Shown here one piece after another: positions 1 to 6,178 of a stretch of DNA of 6,178 nt. The DNA is from Nostoc cf. edaphicum LEGE 07299 (GTDB taxonomy: Bacteria; Cyanobacteriota; Cyanobacteriia; Cyanobacteriales; Nostocaceae). Below the pieces are notes generated by a model. The model saw only the letters and a list, made by a program, of their open reading frames with translations, had not been told where the DNA came from and did not search any database. The DNA lies in NCBI RefSeq assembly GCF_015207245.1, contig NZ_JADEXF010000240.1, positions 1 through 6,178 of the forward strand. Reading direction: 5' to 3'. Each line of letters opens with the position of its first letter. Position 1 is the first letter of the stretch. Made by a program: the position numbers and the translations under genes.

Positions 1-2
1 AA

Positions 3-27
3 CCCTCCCCGTATGTATTGGGGAGGG
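3..27. repeat. G/C-run hairpin (8-bp perfect stem)
   Basis: CCCTCCCC (3-10) pairs perfectly with GGGGAGGG (20-27) around a 9-base loop. It lies in the non-coding stretch downstream of the PKS. The + strand side is followed by a fairly T-rich run (33-44), so it might terminate a gene entering from the left on the + strand, but no such gene is visible. It could equally be a dispersed intergenic repeat. Confidence 0.45.
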
Positions 28-44
28 AACTGGATTTCTTATTT

Positions 45-74
45 CCCCCCTTTCCAAGGGGGGATTAAGGGGGG
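45..74. repeat. C6/G6 intergenic hairpin with an additional G6 run
   Basis: CCCCCCTT (45-52) pairs with AAGGGGGG (56-63) around a 3-base loop. After ATTAA a second GGGGGG (69-74) follows, so C6 can pair with either G6. This C6..G6..G6 architecture resembles C/G-run intergenic repeats that I recall as common in Nostoc-type genomes; I cannot confirm family membership here. No T-tract follows on either strand, so a simple intrinsic terminator is not supported. Confidence 0.5.
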
Positions 75-114
75 TAATTCGACTTGTGTGTACACCGAGG
101 CTTTGATTCTTACT

Positions 115-143
115 CCCCAACACTAGTAGGGAAGGAGTTGGGG
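115..143 (-). terminator. Hairpin about 40 bases downstream of the PKS stop, possible transcript end
   Basis: CCCCAAC (115-121) and GTTGGGG (137-143) form a perfect 7-bp stem with a 15-base loop. It is the first stable inverted repeat after the PKS stop codon (186-188). It lacks a downstream T-tract on the minus strand (the sequence after it is AGTAAGAATC), so it may protect the 3' end of the mRNA or be an intergenic repeat rather than a classical Rho-independent terminator. Confidence 0.35.
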
Positions 144-185
144 GTTAGGTTTGAGATAAATTTACATACGGCGTTAATCAACCTT

Positions 186-3100
186 TTAATCGGCGATAAT
201 AGTCACTCGTCCTTGGGAGCCGTAGCCAACTTCACTTATATAAAGGTTGGGGTCGTGAAGTTCGGCGATGATGTTTTGTACTGACTGTTTAGCGTCAAGT
301 CTGGGACTCAAATCGATCGCACGAGTAAATACTTTTGGCCATTCCCATCTCAGAGTTTTGGTTAATCCGAACAAACCAGCGCCGATCGCACCGAAGTTGA
401 CTTTGTACTCTAAGCCGAAGGCTCCATCAAGGTGAGCAACTGTGCAGAAACAACTACGTCCATGTTTTGCGGCTTCGTTGAGAGAGGGTTTAAGGTGTTT
501 CGCCATCAAAAATACGTGCTTGACGATCGCCTTTTCTTGTTTGTTATAAGAAATACTTCCGGTATGATTTCCTACAAACATCGGATGTAAGTGGATGAAG
601 GCCCCAATCGTTCCGCAGTGAGATGCGATCGCTTGCAATTGTTGTTGAAGATGTTCTTCACTTAAGTTTGCTAAGGTGACGCGGGTTACTCCTGTGGGTA
701 AGGGCGCTTGTTGGGCGATGAGCGATTGGGGGAAGCTGATAACTACTACTTTCCAGCCTTTCTCGATTAGGGATTCAGTTAATTTATAAGTGGTGAGGGA
801 ACCATTATCGGTGATTAAACCGATGTGTCCCTCTGGTAACGTGAAATCCAAATAATCGGGCTGTGGTAGACTTCTGAGTTTGACCGGATGACGCTGGATA
901 GTATGCTCTAATTCCGGTGGTTGTTGGACAAACTCAGGTTCAGACTTTTTTTTTTCACCTCCAGCCAACTGCTGTAGGTAATCGACTATTTGACCGATGG
1001 TGCGGAGGTCTCCAAGTTCTTCGATATTTGGCTTGGGTAAGTTGGGGTACATTTCTTGCATCGCCCCTAAAATTTCTACCCGTTTAATCGAGTCAATGCC
1101 TAAGTCGGCTTCCATATCCATTTCCAGTTCCAGCATCTCTACTGGATAACCGGTCTTATCGCTGGTGATGGCTAACAGGGTTTCACCTAAGTTTGCAAAT
1201 TCATCACTTGTAGCGAGAGCAGGTTCTGGTTCTGGGGTGAATGTGACAACTATGCTTGGTTCCGGTGCAATGACTACCTCAACTACTGGTGCAGTCTCTA
1301 CTGGAACCTCGGCTGCTTGTTGTATTTCGTGAACTGCAATTTCTACAGAAACACTTTTGGAAGCGTGAGATTGCAGATACTCTACAACTTGACCGATGGT
1401 GCGTTTTTCTGACAGTTCTTCTAAATTGGGCTTGGGTAAGTTGGGGTACATTTCTTGTAGCGCCCCTAAGATTTCCACCCGTTTGATGGAGTCAATTCCT
1501 AAATCAGCCTCCATATCCATGTCCATTTCCAGCATTTCGACTGGGTAGCCGGTCTTGTCGCTGGTGATGGCTAAGAGGTTTTTACCCAAGTCAACAATAT
1601 CGATGGTTGCGCCAGATACAGGTGCAGCAGTTGTGGGTGCTGGTTCTGGAGTGAATGCAACAACTTCGCTGACTGGAGGTGAGCTAATTTTGACTACAAC
1701 TTCAGGTTGGGATTCTACTACTGGGACAGGTGGCGCGACTACAGGCTCTACTGTCTCGACAGTGGCGAAGTGAGGGGTGGGAAGTGGGGAATAGGAAGTT
1801 TCAACTACAGGCTCTATCACCTGGGGAGTGGGCGCGAGAGGTTCTTGGGTAACATTTAAGCCATTTTTAGCTACAGGCTCAGTTACAGGCAAAGGCTGGC
1901 TTTCTACTATCTTGGTAGTAGGAGGTACTGGTGCATCACTAACAGTTGTTTCTGTTGTGAATGGAGTGAAATTGCTGAGTTTCTCTGTTAGTTGGGTTGC
2001 TCCATCACCAGAGATGATTTGAGAATATTCTTGCTGTATGAGTTGGAAAAAGTTTTTGGTATATTCCAACTGCTCTTGAAGATATTGCTCATGGATGCGT
2101 AGAGTTTCACCTTGTTGGGAGTGAAACTGCATCATGCTACGCTCTAAGCTTTCCATGACAACTAGCTTCATTTTGGCAGTTTCGGCTGTTGATTTACTTT
2201 CACTCAACAATGAATTCTGCTGCTGCATCAGTTGGAAAAACGCTTTGGCGTATTCCATTTGATGGTTGAGATAAGTACCGTGAACTTGTAAATTCTCGGC
2301 TTGATTTTCCTGGAACTGTGTCAGGAGATATTCTAAACTTGCTAAAAGTTGTTCGTAATTTGTAAGTTTTTCTGGTGTTGGTTGCATCTTAGATTCCTGG
2401 ACTGGTTGTGACAGGGTAACAGGATTCATCTGTTGCTCTGGCTGGGTGATGATACTAGCAGTCACACCGTTCATTGCTGGGGTAAGTTTTTTATGTCCGT
2501 TAGTTTCTATCACTGCTACAGGTGGAGTCACACCTGGGCTGCTAAATAAAGGAGCCGCTTCAGAATATTCGGGCGCGGGTAATGTCACCTTGTGCCCATC
2601 TTGCAAAGCTAGAGCGAAGGCATTTTTCGTTTTTTCGGATCTGTAGTTTATGCCGTTTAAACGGACATTTAATGTCTTCTTCGTCTCAATTGGGGGGATA
2701 GTTTGGGGAAGTTGGTAAGGATCGAGGTTATTCAAAGCCATACCAATTACCCGCAACTGTACAACTGCTTCTCGCAAAGAGCGATCGCTATTCTTTTGAA
2801 CGCTAGGGTTCAAAGATACGGTGATATGAGGGCGATCGCCAAGGATATCTTTCACCAAGTTGGTGAGAATTCTTCTCGGCCCAAATTCCACAAAGCAAGT
2901 ACCACCCGCCGCATAGATATTTTCAATTTCCTGTTTAAACAGCACTGAGTTGGAAAGGTGGCTTTCGAGGATTTTTTGAATACCTTGGGCTTCTTTGGGA
3001 TACTGCTTACTGGTGACGTTGCTGTAAACAGGGATTTTGGGACTTTGGAATTTGACGGACTTAGTAGCGATCGCAAAGGATTTCTGAGCAAAGGCAATTA

Positions 3101-5609
3101 GCGGTGTATGGAACGCTGCTGATACAGGTAGCAATACAGCTGTATATCCTTTCTCGTGTAAAGCCTCTTTGATTCTCGCTATTTCTGCGGTAGGCCCAGC
3201 CAAGACAAATTGAGTGGGAGAATTTTGATTAGCGATCGCAACTTGCGGAAAATGTCTCAGCACTGCTTCCACTTTGCTGATATCTTCTTTAACAGCCAAC
3301 ATACTACCCGCATCATGATCTGGATCTTCGGGTGCAGCCATTGCTTGACCCCTAGCTTTCACTAAGAACAAGTAATCTTCTGTACTCAAAACCCCCGCAG
3401 CCCATAGCGCTGTTAGTTCACCAAAGCTGTGACCGGCAACAAAATCTGACTTAAATCCAGCTTGTTGCAGTATGCTATACATCCCTGCACTCAACACCCC
3501 GATCGCTGGCTGAGCATATTCTGTGCGTTGCAAGGCAGCAATTTGGACATTTTTTTCTGCCTCTCCAAACACAGGATGAGGAAAAACGATTTCTGACAAC
3601 GGCTGCAAATTATCTTTGAGCAACAGGCTATCCATATAACCATGAAGACGGCGCATCAAAGGAAAATTCATCACCAGTTCGCGTCCCATCTCTAGGTATT
3701 GCGAACCTTGCCCAGAAAATAGAGAGACAACTTTTCCGCCCAACTCCATACCAGAGGAACGGTAATAAATCCCTTGGGGATGCTCCCAAGATGCTGCTGT
3801 TCCTTTGTGTTTCAGCCACTCAATGCTAGTTTGCAGAAACTTGCAAGCTTCTTCCAGATTCTCAGCTACAAATCCAAATCTGGCAGCAGAAAGGGGAATT
3901 TGTTGTGATTTGCACTCATTGACTAATTGTGCGTAATGTGTAGGTGCGTCTGGCGATTGCAACTTACCTAAAATCTCTTCAGATTTGCTCAACAATTGGT
4001 CTACTGTAGGAGCAAATAACAGCACTTCACTAGCATCACTATGTAAGCGGTAGGCGGCGTTCTGGTCAGCTTCATATTCTTCCAAGACAACGTGATAGTT
4101 AGTGCCACCAAACCCAAAGGAACTCACACCTGCGCGTCTTGGTGCTTCCCCTTCTGGACGAATCCAAGGTCTGGTTTCGGTATTCAAATAAAAGGATGAA
4201 TTTTTAATGTTGAGTTTGGGGTTCGGCTCAGTGATGTTAATTGTGGGCGGTAATACTTTGTGATGTAAAGCCAAAGCAGTTTTAATCAAACTCGCCGCAC
4301 CCGCAGCCGCTTTTGTGTGTCCGATTTGCGATTTCACACTACCCAAAGCGATATGCTGCTTTTTGTCATCATGTACATCAAAGAAGTCTTTTAAAGAACC
4401 GAATTCTGTCGGATCTCCAGCCATTGTGCCAGTGCCATGTGCTTCCATCAAACCAACAGTAGCGGGAGAAAAACCGGCATCTTCATAGGCACGTTCTAAA
4501 GCTTTAACTTGACCTTCTTTGCGGGGAGCATAAATGCTCTTATAACGCCCATCGCTGGAAGTACCAATACCTTTAATTACGGCATATATTTTATCGTTGT
4601 CCCGTTCAGCATCTTCTAACCGTTTGAGGACAATCATCCCGATACCTTCACCCAGCATCATCCCATCAGATTTAGCATCGAAAGGTTTGACATTTTCACT
4701 AGGAGAAACAGCCGGTGTTTTGCTGAACGAGATGTAAGCCATGATGGTGTTGTCAGTATCAACACCACCAGTTAGCATCATGTCAGAACGATGCTCTACT
4801 AGTTCGCTAATTGCCATTTTTAAAGCACCAAAGGAACTAGCGCAAGCAGCATCAACAACACAATTCATCCCGCCAAAATTTAGGCGATTGGCAATTCTAC
4901 CCGCGACTACGTTAGCTAACATTCCAGGGAAAGCGTTCTCATCCCATTTCACATAAGCGCTTTTAATTTTATCAACGATTTTTTGGGTATCTTCATTAGA
5001 TAAACCACTGCTTTTGAGCGCTTTTTCCCAAATCGGATATTCCAATCTCGCAGAAAGTGGCATTCCTAATTGCTTGGCCATAGCCACGCCTAAGATTACC
5101 CCAACCATCTCGCGGTTAAAATCACGTTTTTCGCCATAACCTGCATCTTCCATTGCCTCTTTCGAAACCACAAAACTTAATAGTTGCGATACATCTGTGA
5201 CTTCTAAAATGCTGGGAGGTATGCCGAATTCCATCGGGTTAAAATCAACCTCTGGAAGAAAACCACCTCTTTTGCAGTAGGTTTTATCTTCAGTAGTTCT
5301 AGGATTCGGATCGTAATAATCTTCAACACTCCAGTGAGTGGAAGGAACATCAGTAATACAGTCAATTTTGTTTACTATATTTTGCCAGTATTCCCGCAAA
5401 TTTCTGGCTTGAGGTAATAGAGAAGCCATTCCAACAATGGCGATAGGGTTGTGTTGTAATTGTCTGTTAATTCTGTTGATTGACACTGATTTATCTGATT
5501 TATCTGACTTCATGTTTTTTTCCTCTATAGACCTCATCACAGCCTTTTCACAATTATTGATAAGGCTTTCTAACTCCGCTAAGGCAGTATCAATCGAATA
5601 AGCAGACAT
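186..5609 (-). CDS. hglE: HglE/PfaA-type iterative type I polyketide synthase (KS-AT-ACP-ACP-KR structural half), heterocyst glycolipid synthase-like
   Basis: Cytoplasmic megasynthase of 1807 residues that extends malonyl units into a long acyl chain; in this family the product is the aliphatic chain of heterocyst glycolipids or a related long-chain lipid. Seen: KS about 53-510 with VDAACASS (Cys256), EAHGTGT (His391) and GHTKAAAG (His431); AT about 628-925 with GQGSQ (633-637), Arg753, GHSFGE (Ser728) and AAFH (His834), fitting malonyl selection; duplicated coiled coil 1086-1194; Pro/Val-rich linker; ACP1 (Ser1374) and ACP2 (Ser1507), both LGIDSIKRVEILG; KR structural subdomain about 1564-1807, with no catalytic Rossmann half after it. 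ATG 5609 is the first in-frame start after the stop at 5619-5621 but lacks a Shine-Dalgarno; ATG at 5511-5513 (Met33) has a good one. The family call is firm. The symbol hglE, rather than a paralogue such as hglE2 or a pfaA-like gene, is inferred from domain order and cyanobacterial origin. Confidence 0.93.
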   Translation of the reverse strand: MSAYSIDTALAELESLINNCEKAVMRSIEEKNMKSDKSDKSVSINRINRQLQHNPIAIVGMASLLPQARNLREYWQNIVNKIDCITDVPSTHWSVEDYYDPNPRTTEDKTYCKRGGFLPEVDFNPMEFGIPPSILEVTDVSQLLSFVVSKEAMEDAGYGEKRDFNREMVGVILGVAMAKQLGMPLSARLEYPIWEKALKSSGLSNEDTQKIVDKIKSAYVKWDENAFPGMLANVVAGRIANRLNFGGMNCVVDAACASSFGALKMAISELVEHRSDMMLTGGVDTDNTIMAYISFSKTPAVSPSENVKPFDAKSDGMMLGEGIGMIVLKRLEDAERDNDKIYAVIKGIGTSSDGRYKSIYAPRKEGQVKALERAYEDAGFSPATVGLMEAHGTGTMAGDPTEFGSLKDFFDVHDDKKQHIALGSVKSQIGHTKAAAGAASLIKTALALHHKVLPPTINITEPNPKLNIKNSSFYLNTETRPWIRPEGEAPRRAGVSSFGFGGTNYHVVLEEYEADQNAAYRLHSDASEVLLFAPTVDQLLSKSEEILGKLQSPDAPTHYAQLVNECKSQQIPLSAARFGFVAENLEEACKFLQTSIEWLKHKGTAASWEHPQGIYYRSSGMELGGKVVSLFSGQGSQYLEMGRELVMNFPLMRRLHGYMDSLLLKDNLQPLSEIVFPHPVFGEAEKNVQIAALQRTEYAQPAIGVLSAGMYSILQQAGFKSDFVAGHSFGELTALWAAGVLSTEDYLFLVKARGQAMAAPEDPDHDAGSMLAVKEDISKVEAVLRHFPQVAIANQNSPTQFVLAGPTAEIARIKEALHEKGYTAVLLPVSAAFHTPLIAFAQKSFAIATKSVKFQSPKIPVYSNVTSKQYPKEAQGIQKILESHLSNSVLFKQEIENIYAAGGTCFVEFGPRRILTNLVKDILGDRPHITVSLNPSVQKNSDRSLREAVVQLRVIGMALNNLDPYQLPQTIPPIETKKTLNVRLNGINYRSEKTKNAFALALQDGHKVTLPAPEYSEAAPLFSSPGVTPPVAVIETNGHKKLTPAMNGVTASIITQPEQQMNPVTLSQPVQESKMQPTPEKLTNYEQLLASLEYLLTQFQENQAENLQVHGTYLNHQMEYAKAFFQLMQQQNSLLSESKSTAETAKMKLVVMESLERSMMQFHSQQGETLRIHEQYLQEQLEYTKNFFQLIQQEYSQIISGDGATQLTEKLSNFTPFTTETTVSDAPVPPTTKIVESQPLPVTEPVAKNGLNVTQEPLAPTPQVIEPVVETSYSPLPTPHFATVETVEPVVAPPVPVVESQPEVVVKISSPPVSEVVAFTPEPAPTTAAPVSGATIDIVDLGKNLLAITSDKTGYPVEMLEMDMDMEADLGIDSIKRVEILGALQEMYPNLPKPNLEELSEKRTIGQVVEYLQSHASKSVSVEIAVHEIQQAAEVPVETAPVVEVVIAPEPSIVVTFTPEPEPALATSDEFANLGETLLAITSDKTGYPVEMLELEMDMEADLGIDSIKRVEILGAMQEMYPNLPKPNIEELGDLRTIGQIVDYLQQLAGGEKKKSEPEFVQQPPELEHTIQRHPVKLRSLPQPDYLDFTLPEGHIGLITDNGSLTTYKLTESLIEKGWKVVVISFPQSLIAQQAPLPTGVTRVTLANLSEEHLQQQLQAIASHCGTIGAFIHLHPMFVGNHTGSISYNKQEKAIVKHVFLMAKHLKPSLNEAAKHGRSCFCTVAHLDGAFGLEYKVNFGAIGAGLFGLTKTLRWEWPKVFTRAIDLSPRLDAKQSVQNIIAELHDPNLYISEVGYGSQGRVTIIAD
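969..1589 (-). repeat. Tandem ACP duplication within the PKS gene
   Basis: The two acyl carrier protein domains are encoded at 1368-1589 (ACP1, residues 1341-1414) and 969-1190 (ACP2, residues 1474-1547), exactly 399 bp apart. By hand alignment 62 of 74 residues are identical. A 29-bp stretch at 1030-1058 is identical to 1429-1457. Both copies keep the phosphopantetheine serine in LGIDSIKR, so both should be functional carriers. The linker motif FTPEP also recurs before each ACP (residues 1319 and 1457), so the duplicated unit probably included part of the linker. Tandem identical ACPs are typical of PfaA/HglE synthases, where they are thought to raise throughput. Confidence 0.9.
2028..2354 (-). 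repeat. Duplicated helical/coiled-coil segment between AT and ACP1
   Basis: Residues 1086-1131 (2217-2354) and 1149-1194 (2028-2165) align without gaps at a 63-residue period, with 21 of 46 residues identical. The shared pattern is SLE, QF, L.(V/I)H..YL, Q.EY.K.FFQL and QQ. Both copies are Gln/Glu/Leu-rich with no prolines and look like long amphipathic helices. They sit where many type I PKSs have only a flexible linker, followed by a Pro/Val-rich tether leading to the ACPs. Likely roles are dimerisation or a scaffold that positions the ACPs; this is inference from composition and location. Confidence 0.75.
5522..5525 (-). promoter_or_regulatory. Shine-Dalgarno-like GAGG that would support an internal start at Met33 of the PKS
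   Basis: On the minus strand AGAGGA (5521-5526) includes GAGG with 8 bases to the ATG at 5511-5513, an ideal arrangement. That ATG is in frame and would give a 1775-residue protein starting MKSDKSDK, about 20 residues before the KS begins. The upstream ATG at 5607-5609 has no purine-rich sequence in front of it. Against the internal start, the 32 extra residues form a plausible amphipathic helix, and cyanobacterial genes often lack Shine-Dalgarno sequences. Both starts remain possible. Confidence 0.45.
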
Positions 5610-5622
5610 AGGGCATAGTTAG

Positions 5623-5647
5623 TACTGTGGATTGTGTAGCTACAGTA
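5623..5647. promoter_or_regulatory. Inverted repeat just upstream of the PKS start, possible operator
   Basis: TACTGT (5623-5628) and ACAGTA (5642-5647) form a perfect 6-bp inverted repeat with a 13-bp spacer. A perfect 10-bp palindrome, TGTAGCTACA (5635-5644), overlaps the right arm. The element begins 14 bases upstream of the ATG at 5609, so it lies in the promoter or leader. It does not match the NtcA consensus GTA-N8-TAC. No known regulator is recognised, and short palindromes of this size can arise by chance. Confidence 0.25.
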
Positions 5648-5810
5648 ATTCTGTTGCCTACTAATTAATGAAAAACTCTGGTTTTGTAAGCAGTTAGCTA
5701 TCTTATTTTTGCTAAATGCTTGTCTCCAAATCGACACCACACGATACATACTGCCGGGGTAAAGCCTTATGTTTCCAGGCGACTTTGGCATACTGCGATC
5801 GCGAAAATTG

Positions 5811-6023
5811 TTATCCAACGCTAGACTCTTTAAATTCTGGCAATAAGTCAATGACGTTGTTAAAACTGGTAAAATAGTCCTGGAGTGTAATAGCTGCTTG
5901 ACCAGTGAATTAATCCATTTGTAATGGTAGAGATTTTGAGTAATGGTATCCTACTGGAGTGGCGGAAACTGAGGAGTAGCTAAGAGAACAGAAACGTTTT
6001 TTCACCCGAAAGCTTTTGATTAT
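5811..6023 (-). pseudogene. Possible small ORF interrupted by an in-frame stop (unrecognised)
   Basis: One minus-strand frame is open from 6023 down to a TAA at 5910-5912 (38 codons), then open again for 32 codons to a TAA at 5811-5813. The first part could start at GTG 6003-6005 (VKKRFCSLSYSS) and contains ATPVGYHYSKSLPLQM. The second part, ITLQDYFTSFNNVIDLL then PEFKESSVG, has a protein-like composition but no usable start codon. This could be a decayed small gene, a stop-interrupted repeat-derived ORF, or chance. A second minus frame is also open across much of the region, so coding evidence is weak. No family is recognised. Confidence 0.15.
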
Positions 6024-6052
6024 CTAGCCTAACTACAGCAACATAGCTGTTG

Positions 6053-6178
6053 TTAATGGTAACGTTCTGTATATCGCTCAATGTCATAGCCAATTTCAAC
6101 GTCCGGGATAATATATTTTATGCTACTTGAACCAGCAAAGCTGACAAGTTCGTTACACAAAAGACACCACCTTTTATC
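6053..6178 (-). CDS. Possible 3' end of an upstream gene of unknown function (partial)
   Basis: A minus-strand frame is open from the window edge for 41 codons to a TAA at 6053-6055. The visible peptide begins DKRWCLLCNELVSF and ends IERYTERYH. It has a CxxC pair (Cys-Leu-Leu-Cys) close to the window edge and an acidic, Tyr-rich tail. Composition looks natural, but an open stretch this long is expected by chance in roughly one frame in seven. If real, it is co-oriented with the PKS and about 440 bases upstream of it. A weak 5-bp inverted repeat (ACAGC/GCTGT) follows the stop but lacks a T-tract. No family is recognised. Confidence 0.3.
   Translation of the reverse strand, partial: DKRWCLLCNELVSFAGSSSIKYIIPDVEIGYDIERYTERYH

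Larger units (their letters stand above)
5610..6052. other. Intergenic region upstream of the PKS gene
   Basis: About 440 bases with no convincing intact gene. It contains the inverted repeat at 5623-5647, one HIP1 octamer (5795-5802), two direct GTAATGGTA copies (5921-5929 and 5940-5948), a CCATT/AATGG mini-hairpin (5915-5927) and a possible ORF relic (5811-6023). The PKS promoter should lie here, read leftward. On the minus strand TTACAA, a 16-base spacer and TAATTA precede the gene but match the consensus poorly, so no promoter is called. Confidence 0.7.

Noticed and set aside
84..284. 66-codon + strand ORF across the PKS 3' end
   Set aside because: It runs antisense into the PKS coding region and through a G/C hairpin; composition and position fit a shadow frame.
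1289..2022. Several 64-72-codon + strand ORFs opposite the linker and ACP region
   Set aside because: They mirror the Pro/Val/Thr-rich linker codons on the opposite strand (Gly/Thr/Val low-complexity) and lack independent coding signs.
5490..5513. Tandem 9-bp repeat as a slippage or frameshift site
   Set aside because: The unit is a multiple of three and encodes in-frame KSD residues, so expansion would not shift the frame; only a minor note.
5579..5851. 90-codon minus-strand ORF overlapping the PKS start
   Set aside because: It needs a TTG start, overlaps the PKS N-terminus in another frame, has no Shine-Dalgarno and no recognisable motif; treated as chance.
5840..5880. TTGACT on the minus strand as a -35 box
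   Set aside because: No acceptable -10 hexamer lies 16-18 bases downstream, and it is over 200 bases from the start codon.
5610..6052. NtcA-type site GTA-N8-TAC upstream of the PKS
   Set aside because: I checked each GTA in the region; the nearest case (5940-5954) has a 9-base spacer, so no consensus site is present.
6036..6054. Terminator after the possible upstream gene
   Set aside because: Only a 5-bp ACAGC/GCTGT stem with no T-tract.
1..6178. CRISPR array, tRNA, rRNA or insertion sequence
   Set aside because: No regularly spaced repeats, no cloverleaf or rRNA signatures, and no transposase or IS ends were seen.

Overview
This window is chromosomal DNA from a cyanobacterium, most likely a filamentous, heterocyst-forming type (Nostoc/Anabaena group). 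Three things point there: six perfect copies of the cyanobacterial HIP1 octamer GCGATCGC, C-run/G-run intergenic hairpins in a moderately AT-rich background, and one very large gene that reads as an HglE/PfaA-type polyketide synthase. That family makes the long-chain alcohols of heterocyst envelope glycolipids, or related very-long-chain or polyunsaturated products.

Layout, left to right on the + strand: (1) 1-185 is non-coding and lies downstream of the big gene. It holds three G/C-run inverted repeats. (2) 186-5609, minus strand, is one intact 1807-residue type I PKS with the order N-terminal helix, ketosynthase (KS), acyltransferase (AT), duplicated coiled-coil segment, ACP, ACP, structural half of a ketoreductase (KR). 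(3) 5610-6052 is about 440 bases with no convincing intact gene. It carries a short inverted repeat just upstream of the PKS start, repeated TAATGGTA octamers and a possible ORF relic. (4) 6053-6178, minus strand, may be the 3' end of another gene that enters from outside the window in the same direction.

Working together: KS, AT and the two ACPs form a complete iterative condensing module that loads malonyl units, extends the chain and holds it. KS and AT catalytic residues and both phosphopantetheine serines are present. The polypeptide stops at the end of the KR structural subdomain and has no catalytic Rossmann half. Keto reduction, dehydration and enoyl reduction must therefore come from partner proteins encoded elsewhere, probably in the same cluster outside this window. 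The most notable observations are this KR boundary, the 63-residue coiled-coil duplication, and a strong Shine-Dalgarno at an internal ATG that competes with the annotated start.
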